Shown here one piece after another: positions 9,648 through 18,797 of a stretch of DNA of 64,000 nt. The notes under the pieces are model-generated. The model was not told where the DNA came from, ran no database searches, and saw only the letters and a program-made list of their open reading frames with translations. Position numbers and translations under genes: made by a program. The number at the start of each line of letters is the position of its first letter. Positions within the stretch are counted from its first letter, which is position 1. Source of the stretch: Chryseobacterium aurantiacum (GTDB taxonomy: Bacteria; Bacteroidota; Bacteroidia; Flavobacteriales; Weeksellaceae); the NCBI RefSeq assembly GCF_003020585.1, contig NZ_PXUE01000002.1, positions 310,001 to 374,000 of the forward strand. The letters are read 5' to 3'.

Positions 9648-10187
9648 GAATTTCTATTTTTTTGTATAATTATTTTCTGACCACTCTCTGCTTATAGTAA
9701 AGTTGAAAGATTGAACTTCGGGGGCTTTATTTCTATCACAAAAGAATATTAAACCAGATCCCTACAGGCAATAAATTAACCTACCGAATCATTACAGTCA
9801 GAAAAATGTAATCATTTACTTGTTGTGTATTTAGGAAATAAAAGAGAAAAGCTTGTTCATTCATCATTTGTTCAATTGGGGAAATCAACCCTGCTCTTGT
9901 AAACAGGTAATAGAGGATATAGTTGCAAAGAATTGCATGTAGAGATATTCAAACACGAAACGTGATGTTCCAATGCTAAATAATAAGCAGGGTTTTTAGG
10001 GTTTTCCAAATCACAATCTAACATTAGAAAATGAATTGAAAACCTCTGTTTCCCACATTTTATGAATGATTTTAAAACAATATTAATTTTATAAAACTTT
10101 TCTGAATTGTCCGCAAGAATTAATTTTTAATTCTTCAAAAATAGCCTGAATAAAGCAAAAACTAACTTAGCTTCAATACAAAACAGA
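9648..10187. other. Intergenic region upstream of nrfH
   Basis: No gene seen. It contains a small palindrome, CACG-AAA-CGTG (9954-9964), a possible regulator site for the nrf operon, but there is only one copy and its factor is unknown. No clear terminator for the minus-strand gene that ends at 10188. Confidence 0.3.
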
Positions 10188-11567
10188 TTAGTCTTGAACT
10201 CTATTTATTTCATTGATGCCTCCCTGAACTTCTGTAAAATTACAGTGACCATTCAGCATCATGATACTGGCTGCTATCATACTTCGATACCCTCCCTGGC
10301 AGTATACATAAAAATGGGTTTCATTATCAATGTCGTGCATCCAACTATTAAGCTGATCCAACGGTTTATTAACAGCTCCATTTACATGTACGCTTTCGTA
10401 TTCAGTTTCACGGCGGACATCAATAATTTCATGATTCGAAGAAACAGATGTTATCGAAACAAAATCTTCCGGAGATATTCTGTTAATGATATTTACTTCA
10501 TTTCCTGCATTTTCCCACGCAGCAAATCCGCCGTCCAGATATCCCAATACATTATCAAAACCAATACGTCCCAGCCTTATTACCGTTTCTTTTTCTTTAC
10601 CCGCTTCAGTAACCAATAAAACAGGTCTCCTTACATCCGCAATAATAATCCCGACCCATTGTGCAAAATTACCATCCAGCCCAATATTTACAGACCCGGG
10701 TATATAGCCTTTTGCAAAGTCAAGATTACTTCTGGTGTCCAGAATCAAAACTGGATCAAATGTTGTTTTCGCTTTGAAATCTTCTATGGATAAAGCCTTC
10801 ATTTCACGACGAAAAACATTATCAAAATTTTCATATCCCTGTTTATTCATGGCAGCATTGGCTCCAAAATAACCGGGTGGAGGCATCAAACCATCGGTAA
10901 CAGCTTTCACAAAAGACTCTTTATCCGGTTGGTTTAAAGCGTAATTGATTCTTTTTTGATTTCCTAATGTATCTACTGTTTCGCTCATCATCTTTTTCCC
11001 ACAGGCAGATCCCTCCCCGTGTCCAGGATATACCACTACATCATCCGGCAAAGGCAAAATTTTATTGTAAAGACTTTCATACAGTACTCCTGCCAGCTCT
11101 TCCGTAGTCATATGAGTCGCTTTCTGTGCAAGATCCGGTCTCCCTACATCGCCTAAGAAGAGTGTATCTCCGCTAAACAGGGCGGTTTCTTTGCCATCCT
11201 TATCTATTAATAAAAAACATGCACTCTCCATTGTATGCCCAGGAGTATGAATCAATTTAATCTTCACATCCCCCAATTCAAAGATCTGCCCTTCTTCCCC
11301 AATGACAGCTTTAAAATCAGGTACAGCGGTAGGCCCATATACAATGGGAGCACATGTTTTTCCACTCAAATCCAAATGTCCGCTTACAAAGTCTGCATGG
11401 AAATGAGTTTCAAAAATATATTTCAGTTTTACATTATCATTCGTCAATTTATCTAAATAGGCATCTATTTCCCTTAAAGGATCAATAATAGCAGCTTCGC
11501 CGTTGGAGGTAATATAATAGGCTGCATGGGCCAAACACTTTGTATAAATCTGTTCTATTTTCATCAC
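10188..11567 (-). CDS. Persulfide dioxygenase-like metallo-beta-lactamase fold with two rhodanese domains
   Basis: Probably oxidises glutathione or low-molecular-weight persulfide to sulfite and handles the sulfur with rhodanese domains, as in CstB/ETHE1-type sulfide detoxification. It has 459 residues. Metal site: THFHADFVSGH (H55, H57, D59, H64), TPGH (H111), SGDT (D134), YPGHG (H183). The first rhodanese domain (about 255-360) has LLVTEAGKE where the active cysteine would be, so it is probably non-catalytic. The second (about 365-459) keeps the cysteine in CQGGYRS. This inactive-then-active order is common in the family. The gene stands alone; its link to nearby nitrite reduction is only by position. 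Confidence 0.9.
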   Translation of the reverse strand: MMKIEQIYTKCLAHAAYYITSNGEAAIIDPLREIDAYLDKLTNDNVKLKYIFETHFHADFVSGHLDLSGKTCAPIVYGPTAVPDFKAVIGEEGQIFELGDVKIKLIHTPGHTMESACFLLIDKDGKETALFSGDTLFLGDVGRPDLAQKATHMTTEELAGVLYESLYNKILPLPDDVVVYPGHGEGSACGKKMMSETVDTLGNQKRINYALNQPDKESFVKAVTDGLMPPPGYFGANAAMNKQGYENFDNVFRREMKALSIEDFKAKTTFDPVLILDTRSNLDFAKGYIPGSVNIGLDGNFAQWVGIIIADVRRPVLLVTEAGKEKETVIRLGRIGFDNVLGYLDGGFAAWENAGNEVNIINRISPEDFVSITSVSSNHEIIDVRRETEYESVHVNGAVNKPLDQLNSWMHDIDNETHFYVYCQGGYRSMIAASIMMLNGHCNFTEVQGGINEINRVQD

Positions 11568-11946
11568 TGTGTGTTTTATCAGAGTTATTTTTTAATTAAT
11601 AAAGTCAGACCTTGGCTATTTTGCACCAGAAAAAAAAGATACGTGGGATCATCGAAAAACATTCTAAGTAAAAACTGTTGCTATCTATATAATATTAGTC
11701 TGTCAATGATATATTAAATAGTAATAAAAAACTCAAAAGTTAATTATATAGATCAATAACCAAAGTCTGTGTTTATTAATTGGAATGAATCCTTTTATAT
11801 AGTCTCATTTTTTTTTCATCGTTTAGTGTTTTTGCAAAACAAATACAGTGTGGGAGTATTGTTTTGTACAGACAAAAGTATTTACTAATGTCTCATAAAC
11901 CTAGTAGATTATATTATAAAGTATACTAAAAACTTCTATTTCGAAT
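11568..11946. other. AT-rich gap upstream of promoter P1
   Basis: Divergent spacer between the minus-strand dioxygenase and the plus-strand surface gene. No reading frame with support. The first bases should hold the dioxygenase promoter, which I could not place. Confidence 0.3.
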
Positions 11947-11992
11947 TATGTGAAATCAACATAGGATATGTGCAAATACAGTTCTAATTTTG
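11947..11992 (+). promoter_or_regulatory. Promoter P1 of the shared 'CATAGGATATGT' class
   Basis: TATGTG half-site, second TATGT 20 bp downstream within CATAGGATATGT, 13-bp gap, then TAATTTTG as the -7 box. TGATTA follows 10 nt later. It reads toward the 617-residue surface gene with a leader of about 190 nt. Confidence 0.75.
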
Positions 11993-12190
11993 CAGCCACA
12001 AGTGATTACCAGGCAATATGTTGAACCTTTAATTCAAGATAAAAAACAGACAGACAATTACACAGTCTAATTCCTCATCAGTTATTCTGATTTATAAAAT
12101 CTCTTAGCGAAAATTTTGATTCTTTTGGAACAACTCAATCATCATTCTTCCTATTTAGATATAACACAATTTTTTTAAAACACGACAATT

Positions 12191-14044
12191 ATGAAAAAAT
12201 GTTTAGTAGCTATGCTCGTTTCCGGGCTGGCTTATTCTCAGGTGGGTATTAATACGCAAACCCCAAAATCAACACTAGATGTAATGGTAAATCCTACGGG
12301 TTCAAAACCAGAAGGGATTATTGCTCCTCGCATGACAGGCGATGCACTTAGGAGTAGAGACTTATTGTATACTACAGACCAAAATGCAGCCTTAGTATAC
12401 GTTACTTTAGCAGACACCGCTCCTGCCGGCAAAACAATTAATGTGACATCTCCCGGATACTATTATTTTGATGCTGCTGTTACCAACACGTGGATCAAGC
12501 TTGGCACAGGGGGTACTTCTGTTCCTGCTGGACCTACTCCTGCTGCTTGGTATCCTGGAGGAAATACAGAAAGTTCCGAAAAAACCTTAGGAACCAATAA
12601 TAACTTTGACTTGCCGTTTGTTACCAATGGTACTGAAAAGGCAAGATTAACTACCAGTGGCTCTTTTGGTATTAACACACAAACTCCACAAGCCACATTG
12701 GATGTAACGCTACGTCCGGCCACTGCTAATCTACCGGAAGGGATTATTGCTCCCCGTATTACAGGTAATGCACTAAAGGCAAAAAATGCTCTTTATCTTG
12801 CTGCTCAGAATGGTACTTTGGTCTATGTTACTACAGCAGATACGGCTCCCACAGGCAAAACAGTTAATGTAACAAGTCCCGGGTACTATTATTATGATGC
12901 TGCCACTAGTATATGGATCAAGCTTGTAACAGATGTGTCTGCTTGGAAACCTGGAGGGAATACAGAAAGTTCAGAAAAAACTTTAGGGACAAATAATAAC
13001 TATGACTTGCCATTTGTTACCAATAATACTGAAAAGGCGAGATTAACAAAAGAGGGATTGTTAGGGGTAGGCACTAACGATCCAGCACATGGAATACATT
13101 TAGTAAGTACATCGACAACGGATCAGAGCAGAGACAATATAGCTATCAGTTCTCCTAGGAATCCGGCTTTCGTGAATATACAGACCACTCCTACTGCTGG
13201 GGAAACTCTTGGTTCATTTCAGTTTCAAGGTCAAGGTCTCGCTTCAGTCAAATCTGGTATATATAGTACTGTGGAAGCGTCCGGAACTTCATCATCTTTA
13301 GAATTTTTGACATCTAATAAAGAACAGGTTCGAATAGATGGAAAGGGTTTTGTTGGAATAGGTACAGACACCCCATTATCAAGGCTTCATATTGTTGCTA
13401 AAGATAATGCTACAGTTTCTGATAATGATATTAGACTAAGTTCATATAAAAATGGTGGAGACCAACCAAGTTTCTTTTTCACCCGAGCAAGAGGAACTGA
13501 AGCCAGCCCACAAAATCTTCAAGCTGATGATTTTATTGGTTTATTTAGATTCCGTGGAGAAATTGGAGGTTCAGAACAGGAAGTAGGCTCTATTGGTTAT
13601 CAATATACAGGTAATGGTACTAACACCAATGGAAGTTTAGTATTAGCTGTCAATAACACAATTCGTGCTACATTGAACCAGGCGGGTACATTTAATGTTA
13701 TTGGATCTGTACAATCACATGGGGTAACATTATCATCTGATGCCCGTTTTAAGACCGATATTGCAACCATTAAAAATGCCTTACCTATTATCACCAGCTT
13801 AAGAGGTACCACTTACCAAATGAACAAGGCTGCATTTCCTGAGCGTCATTTTGCAGACGGTAAACAATATGGTGTTATTGCGCAAGAGATAGAAAAAGTA
13901 TTGCCGGAACTGGTAACTACTAACGAGGATGGCTATAAGAGCGTTAACTATCAGGGTATGATTCCTGTTTTGATTGAAGCGGTAAAAGAACAACAAAAAA
14001 TTATTCAGCAGCTGCAGAAAGATATGGAACAATTGAAAAAGTAA
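12191..14044 (+). CDS. Large secreted surface protein with C-terminal S74 intramolecular chaperone
   Basis: A 617-residue exported protein, signal peptide residues 1-16 (cleavage after LAYS or nearby). Two tandem copies of the 'GINTQTPxxTLDV ... GIIAPRxTGxAL ... LVYVT.ADTAP.GKT.NVTSPGYYY' module occupy about 18-125 and 158-255. Shorter VGTNDP and VGIGTDTP repeats follow. The C-terminal 100 residues have SSDARFKTDI (Ser near 516), YGVIAQEIEKVLPELV and a final coiled coil, which is the Peptidase_S74 auto-cleaving chaperone of phage tail spikes. Such domains drive trimerisation and are then cut off. I infer a trimeric fibre on the cell surface. It is driven by P1 and followed by a terminator. 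Confidence 0.85.
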   Translation: MKKCLVAMLVSGLAYSQVGINTQTPKSTLDVMVNPTGSKPEGIIAPRMTGDALRSRDLLYTTDQNAALVYVTLADTAPAGKTINVTSPGYYYFDAAVTNTWIKLGTGGTSVPAGPTPAAWYPGGNTESSEKTLGTNNNFDLPFVTNGTEKARLTTSGSFGINTQTPQATLDVTLRPATANLPEGIIAPRITGNALKAKNALYLAAQNGTLVYVTTADTAPTGKTVNVTSPGYYYYDAATSIWIKLVTDVSAWKPGGNTESSEKTLGTNNNYDLPFVTNNTEKARLTKEGLLGVGTNDPAHGIHLVSTSTTDQSRDNIAISSPRNPAFVNIQTTPTAGETLGSFQFQGQGLASVKSGIYSTVEASGTSSSLEFLTSNKEQVRIDGKGFVGIGTDTPLSRLHIVAKDNATVSDNDIRLSSYKNGGDQPSFFFTRARGTEASPQNLQADDFIGLFRFRGEIGGSEQEVGSIGYQYTGNGTNTNGSLVLAVNNTIRATLNQAGTFNVIGSVQSHGVTLSSDARFKTDIATIKNALPIITSLRGTTYQMNKAAFPERHFADGKQYGVIAQEIEKVLPELVTTNEDGYKSVNYQGMIPVLIEAVKEQQKIIQQLQKDMEQLKK

Positions 14045-14065
14045 AGAAATTTTCACAATTCAGGA

Positions 14066-14105
14066 AAAGAGACTGTTTCATTTTGAAACGGTCTCTTTCT
14101 TTTTT
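14066..14105 (+). terminator. Terminator of the S74 surface gene
   Basis: AAAGAGACTGTTTC pairs with GAAACGGTCTCTTT (one G-T pair) around ATTTT, followed by a T tract. Confidence 0.9.
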
Positions 14106-14114
14106 GTATTGTTT

Positions 14115-14240
14115 GAAACGCAGAGATTTTATCGGTGATAAAATTGGATAGTGTCTATTTTTTTAACACCACGCAGATTTTCCAAATTAAGCAGATGCTT
14201 GTGAAAAAATCCGCATGATCACCTAAATCCGCGAGAAAAT
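14115..14240 (+). repeat. Intergenic repeat, copy 1 of 3
   Basis: About 125 bp starting at CGCAGAGATTTTATCGGTGA and ending in CTAAATCCGCGAG. Two further copies follow within 450 bp. It contains a short inverted part, TTTTATCGGTGATAAAA. Similar dispersed repeats are common between genes in Chryseobacterium; no function is known to me. Confidence 0.85.
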
Positions 14241-14439
14241 AAAGCACACATCTTACTTGCCGAAAATCAATGATTTTCTTGCGCCTTAAAGCAATGTTTC
14301 AAGATAAAAATCTTTGCGTCCCTGCGATTTTCTAACAAAGAAAGTAAATGACTCATTACTTTAGCCTCTTCGTCTTTCTACATCTTTTATAGTTGGAAGC
14401 TCAAAGACGCAAAAATAAAAATAAAGAAGTTGTTTTAAG

Positions 14440-14562
14440 GCGCAAAGATTTTATCGGTGATAAAATTGGATAGTGTCTATTTTTTTAACATCATGCAGAT
14501 TTTCCAAATTAAGCAGATACTTGTGAAAAAATCCGCGTGATCAGCTAAATCCGCGAGAAAAA
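14440..14562 (+). repeat. Intergenic repeat, copy 2 of 3
   Basis: Nearly the same as copy 1, with the first bases CGCAAAGATTTTATCGGTGA. The stretch between copies 1 and 2 holds other repeat-like fragments such as AAATCTTTGCGTCCCTGCG, partly in reverse orientation. Confidence 0.85.
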
Positions 14563-14586
14563 AACTTTATAGTTAGAATTGCAAAA

Positions 14587-14683
14587 GCGCAGAGATTTTA
14601 TCGGTGATAAAATTGATCAGAGTTTATTTTTAACATCACGCAGATTGTGCAAATTAAGCAGATGCTCGTGAAAAAATCCGTGT
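14587..14683 (+). repeat. Intergenic repeat, copy 3 of 3, shortened
   Basis: Same start, but it diverges after AAAAAATCCG, so the CTAAATCCGCGAG end is missing. Unrelated sequence follows up to promoter P2. Confidence 0.8.
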
Positions 14684-14863
14684 ATATGTCAGGCATTTTC
14701 AAAAATATGTTTTGAAAGCATGATTCTTTTTTGTAGAAATTTTCAATTCAAAAAAGAAAACATAGCCGTAATCTATGCTTAAAACCACCCATCATCTATT
14801 TATTTTTTTAATGGATTTCACCCCAAGTCCCTTTAATTTCACTCTCTCTCACAATTCTTAAAC

Positions 14864-14909
14864 TATGTGCAGACAGCATAGGATATGTTTTAACACTCCT
14901 TTAGATTTG
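14864..14909 (+). promoter_or_regulatory. Promoter P2 of the shared class
   Basis: TATGTG half-site, 20-bp step to TATGT in CATAGGATATGT, 13 bp, then TAGATTTG; TGATTA follows 11 nt later. It reads into the relic at 15016 and the three-gene run behind it. About 150 bp upstream is a sequence also found before P3 (ATATGTTTTGAAA...CATGATTC). Confidence 0.75.
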
Positions 14910-15015
14910 TCACTGTAAGTTGATTAAAGATTTTGTTAAAACAAAATGTACCATTCAGGTAGTCAGGCGCATTCTTAATCACCTTATAAAAAACGAACCT
15001 TTTAATACATAAAAA

Positions 15016-15222
15016 ATGAAAAAATGCTTTATTACAATCCTCCCATCAGGGCAGGTCTATTTTCATTTGGGTGCTAATACCCACAATCCTCAATCCAATT
15101 TGGATGTAACCGCTAAAATAACAGACCGAACCAGATCCGGAAATTTAATGGCTTCAAAACTTACAAGAGAGCAAGTCCGGAGATGTGCAATACAATGCTG
15201 TTCAGAAAATCTCCTCATTTGA
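15016..15222 (+). pseudogene. Truncated relic of a 'GINTxxP' surface protein
   Basis: Sixty-eight codons resembling the start of the gene at 12191: MKKC start, LGANTHNPQSNLDVTAK in place of GINTQTPKSTLDV, then MASKLTREQ in place of APRMTGDAL. The similarity stops where the YYYF/WNG part should begin, and GIN has become GAN. There is no clean signal peptide. It is the first frame after P2 and may now act only as leader for the genes behind it. Confidence 0.65.
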
Positions 15223-15291
15223 TAATGTTTCATTACTAAAAAACAGAACTCATGATAAAATAATTCAAAAAAAGGACAAAAATAGGACATT

Positions 15292-16212
15292 ATGAAAACA
15301 ATTTTTTTCTCAATTGCTACTCTTGCAATAAATTTTTGCTATGCGCAAAATGTAGGGATTAATACCCCCGTACCCGATCCCTCTGCTATTCTCGAGGTAA
15401 GTGCCAACTCTGCACCCGGATCTTCCATTACAAGCAAAAAAGGCTTTCTGCCACCCAGAGTCGCTTTAATGGATATTAATGATGTGACAACAATACCGTC
15501 TCCCGCCCCAGGCCTTTTTGTTTATAATACTGCCAATGCAGGAAGTTTTCCCAATGAAGTAATTGCTGACAGGTTTTATTATTGGAATGGAACTAACTGG
15601 GAATGAATGGTCTATACAAGTACTGTATTAGAGGTTGTAAAAACAAGAATATTTTACATCAGCGGGACAGATACCCAAATATTTACCGACTCCGACATGA
15701 ATTCTCCTGCTGCAACTCCCCCTCCCAATAATCTGGTAACTTTTACAACAGCCCCCATCATAAACAATGGGAATATAATTACAGCGAATCCTGATTCTTC
15801 ATTTACCATCAATATATCAGGAATTTATGATATTTCTTCTTTTGTAAATTATAATCCTATGGCTACTACAGTCGGCATCCCGAATATTAGCTACAATACT
15901 AGAGCGTTCCTAAACGTAAAAATACAAAAATCTGTAAATAACGGAGTTACATGGGCTAATATGATAGGATCCAGGACTGCTTGGGGAGAAAATGCGGCAG
16001 GTACTTTAAAAACAGCAGCTTTATTGGGTACTCCGGTACAACTAAATCAGGGAGAAAGAATTAGAGTAGTTGTTGCCAATCCGTTTGATTCTTCGTCAAA
16101 TAATAATCATTGCGGAGGCGGAGACTGCTCTATAAGTGCAGACCCTGCTAATAGTCTGCCGGTTTCTAAAGGCTTATTATTAAAATTATTAGATTATAAC
16201 AAAATAGATTAA
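15292..16212 (+). pseudogene. Secreted module protein split by an in-frame TGA
   Basis: Two stretches in the same frame: 15292-15606 (104 codons: signal peptide ending CYA, NVGINTPVPDPSAILEV, GFLPPR, GLFVYNT, FYYWNGTNWE) and 15607-16212 (201 codons). They are separated by a single TGA at 15604-15606, immediately followed by ATG. The next gene down has WNGTNWT followed by continuous sequence at the same point, so this was one 306-codon gene. Either it is recently inactivated, or the stop is read through, or the second half is made by reinitiation at TGA-ATG. The second half resembles the C-terminal jelly-roll-like domain of its neighbours but would lack a signal peptide. Confidence 0.8.
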
Positions 16213-17055
16213 ATGATGAAAAAAAATAGTATCGCACTTATAGTATTACTTGCATTTCAGTGCCTTTATAGCCAGGTAGGAATTGGTACAAATACACCCA
16301 ACTCTTCTTCTGCTCTGGATTTAGATGCTGCCAGTTTTCCGGTAAATGGTAAAAAAGGGTTTCTTCTACCCAGGTTAGCATTACAGAACAACACTGATAT
16401 TGTGACGATTCCCAACCCCGCCGCTGGTCTTTTAGTATACAATACCACGAATAATGGTTCCGGTACATCTGCCGTAGAAGCAAACACCTATTATTATTGG
16501 AATGGAACAAACTGGACCAATCTTTCAAGCATTACCGAAGTAAAAAGAGAGCTTTTCCCCCAAGTTTTTGTTATTAAAGAAACAACTGTACAAAACACCA
16601 TTGCAGGAGCCGATAATATAAATACTGCTCCGGTACAGGTCCTTTATTCAACTGCTTCTGAGATGCTAAATACAGGTAACAACATCACTGTTCTGCCTCA
16701 AAGCTACTTTAAAATAAATAATACTGGTGTCTATGAAATCTCAGGGTATATTAATTATAATCCTGCAATATCTCTATCCGCAAGTACTAATATTGAATTT
16801 ATCATTCAGGTATCTGTTGATAATGGCACCAGCTGGACAGACATTAATAGAACGATAGGCGTCTGGGGCCAATCCACTGGCGGTAATAGCAGAACAAATG
16901 GCATCCCTCCCACAACAGTAAACCTGAATCAGAATGATTTAATAAGATGCATGGTATATAAAACGGTGGGTACAGATCATGGTGCAACTGCCCAAATAAC
17001 TACCCCAACAGGATTAGGTAATTCAAAAGTTCTTAAAATACATAAATTAGATTAA
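16213..17055 (+). CDS. Secreted surface protein, module plus jelly-roll-like C-terminal domain
   Basis: A 280-residue exported protein; the signal peptide ends near YSQ (about 20). The module spans about 22-105: VGIGTNTPNSSSALDL, KKGFLLPRLAL, GLLVYNT, YYYWNGTNW. The C-terminal half (about 110-280) has YFKINNTGVYEISGYINYNP, SVDNGTSWTDI and LNQNDLIRCMVYK. That resembles the C1q/TNF-like beta sandwich ('fluid comes in as x, GxY x x x x, V x L x x GD x I'). That assignment is by pattern only. It starts immediately after the previous stop and 2 bases before the next gene, so the three are one operon from P2. Confidence 0.75.
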   Translation: MMKKNSIALIVLLAFQCLYSQVGIGTNTPNSSSALDLDAASFPVNGKKGFLLPRLALQNNTDIVTIPNPAAGLLVYNTTNNGSGTSAVEANTYYYWNGTNWTNLSSITEVKRELFPQVFVIKETTVQNTIAGADNINTAPVQVLYSTASEMLNTGNNITVLPQSYFKINNTGVYEISGYINYNPAISLSASTNIEFIIQVSVDNGTSWTDINRTIGVWGQSTGGNSRTNGIPPTTVNLNQNDLIRCMVYKTVGTDHGATAQITTPTGLGNSKVLKIHKLD

Positions 17056-17057
17056 AA

Positions 17058-17903
17058 ATGAAAAACATTATACTATCATTCTTATTTGTCTTTTATTCAT
17101 ACGCATATAAAGGGCAGGTGGGCATAGGTACCACCACTCCCCACTCATCAGCACTACTGGATATTGATGTAAGTGGGATTTCACCCAAAAAAGGTTTTTT
17201 GCTTCCCAGAGTAAACTTGACCAATAATATCGACAATTCTACTATCCCGAGTCCTGTTAATGGCTTAATGGCTTTTAACCAATTAGCAGCCGGAAGTCCA
17301 GGCAATGCCATACCGGCTAACTCTATGGTTGCATGGAAATCATCGAGTTGGATGGTTTTTACGAATTTACCCGAAATCCGGATATTAAAACCCGCTGTAG
17401 AATATGTGGCAGTATCAAGAAATGAGCAAAACTTTACCACCACCGGAGAGCTAACAACAGCTAATCTAAGTACACCTGTTGTTGTTTCATGGCTACCAGG
17501 AGATATTCAGGTGGCAAACCCTACCGATATGCAGCTTGTGGGAAACAATATAAAATTTATCACAGATGCTTTTTACGAACTTTCAGGGATGATAACCTTT
17601 ATAGCCAATGTGGCTACCATTGGAGACACTTCTCACGTTATGATTGTACTGCAATCTTCTCCTGATGGAACAACATGGAGTGATATTTTTGGGAGAAGTA
17701 TGCCATTTGAGAGCCTATCTACAGGGAAGTCACAAGGTATTAGTATCCCGGAATTTGTTCATCACTTTTCAGCAAATGAATTTTTAAGAGTGGTTATTAT
17801 TAAACCTACGTTTGCCAATAATTATACCTCCAACTCAGGGTTAGTAACTAATAATCCCGCTGATATAAACAAATCTTTAAGAATAATCAGGGTAAAACAA
17901 TAA
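17058..17903 (+). CDS. Secreted surface protein, same two-part design
   Basis: A 281-residue paralogue of the two genes before it. The signal peptide is followed by GQVGIGTTTPHSSALLDI, KKGFLLPRVNL, GLMAFN and WKSSSWMVF (a degenerate WNGxxW). The C-terminal half has YELSGMITFIANV, SSPDGTTWSDIFGRS and FSANEFLRVVIIK, aligning with the putative jelly-roll domain of its neighbour. It differs enough in sequence to present a different surface. Last gene before a terminator at 18037. Confidence 0.75.
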   Translation: MKNIILSFLFVFYSYAYKGQVGIGTTTPHSSALLDIDVSGISPKKGFLLPRVNLTNNIDNSTIPSPVNGLMAFNQLAAGSPGNAIPANSMVAWKSSSWMVFTNLPEIRILKPAVEYVAVSRNEQNFTTTGELTTANLSTPVVVSWLPGDIQVANPTDMQLVGNNIKFITDAFYELSGMITFIANVATIGDTSHVMIVLQSSPDGTTWSDIFGRSMPFESLSTGKSQGISIPEFVHHFSANEFLRVVIIKPTFANNYTSNSGLVTNNPADINKSLRIIRVKQ

Positions 17904-18036
17904 ATAATATAGTATTGAAAATAACAGTTCTCTAACAAAAACTATCTATCAATAGTTTGAAAAGAAAGCATTCCAGAGATTTACGCTAAAATATCATTTT
18001 ATAATAGATAGCCAATCTAATGTAATCAGATCAGAG

Positions 18037-18063
18037 AGTCAGGTGTATTGCCTGACTTTTTTA
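18037..18063 (+). terminator. Terminator of the P2 operon
   Basis: AGTCAGG pairs with CCTGACT around TGTATTG and is followed by a T tract. Confidence 0.9.
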
Positions 18064-18311
18064 ATATCCAAAGTAGATATTTTTCTACGCCCCATTCTTC
18101 ATCCTTTTTTCACTAAAAAATGACTCATTTATTGCATTATGGCGGTTAGACACAAAAATATGTTTTGAAAACATGATTCCTTAAACCAAAATTTTCATCA
18201 CAAACCCACTTCAAAGTGATTTATTGTTTCGGCAACCTGCCATTAGCTGATATTTTCAACCGATTTACAGCCCCACTAAACTCAGTTTCTTATTTAGTCC
18301 AATTTTAACAT

Positions 18312-18357
18312 TATGTTTGGCAAGCATAGGATATGTTTTGAGACTATTCTACATTTG
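18312..18357 (+). promoter_or_regulatory. Promoter P3 of the shared class, before a non-coding element
   Basis: TATGTTT half-site, 20-bp step to TATGT in CATAGGATATGT, 13 bp, TACATTTG; TGATTA follows 11 nt later. The next protein gene starts 440 bp away and a strong terminator lies between, so the product seems to be a short RNA. Confidence 0.75.
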
Positions 18358-18363
18358 TCACAC

Positions 18364-18597
18364 CAGAATGATTAAAATAAAATCTTCCAAGCCTCCTAGG
18401 GCTTCATTTTGGGAGGGAGACCATCAAATAAATTAATTTTAATCTTTTTGAGCTGTATATACAATGACCCCATTAAAGCATACTTGCCTGTAGACCAAAC
18501 GGGGTAAAATTATATAGCAGCCAAAAAAGATTCTATTTTCTTTTTCATAATTGTGTTAATATATAGGAGAGATGTGTACTCTCCTATATTTTTTTAT
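18364..18597 (+). ncRNA. Structured non-coding RNA candidate, copy A of five
   Basis: About 235 nt from the expected P3 start to a terminator made of ATATAGGAGAG (18561-18571) and CTCTCCTATAT (18579-18589) plus a T tract. The inner part (18424-18597) aligns with four other copies at 23.1-26.3 kb. It has an outer stem from AATTTTA/TAAAATT and an inner stem ACCCC/GGGGT, where other copies have CAATT/AATTG or CAAT/ATTG. A TAC/GTA mini-hairpin around TTGCCT is shared. The base changes on both sides of the inner stem favour a real RNA fold. A 22-codon frame starts at 18368, only a few bases after the predicted start. Confidence 0.6.
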
Positions 18598-18797
18598 AAA
18601 GACTGATCATCTACAAAAAAATCGACATCCGCATCTTCTTACCTCCCTTTTCCGCAATAAGTTGTACAGCATCTAAACTTTATTCTTGGAAGAATAGCAA
18701 AGTCTTTATTGAACTTATTTTGCAAATGTAGGAAAAATCCGATCATTGCGCACAGAAAACCGCACTATTTTTTTAGCCTTTCTCGTTATTTGTTTCA

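Noticed and set aside
10194-10707. Frames antisense to the persulfide dioxygenase
   Set aside because: Shadow frames of a well-supported gene on the other strand.
11690-11720. TTAGTCTGTC near P1 as a recombinase site
   Set aside because: The GACTA arm is missing and no inverted partner exists on the other side of P1.
14115-14683. CRISPR-like array
   Set aside because: Only three long, diverging repeats without unique spacers of constant length and no cas genes; ordinary intergenic repeats.
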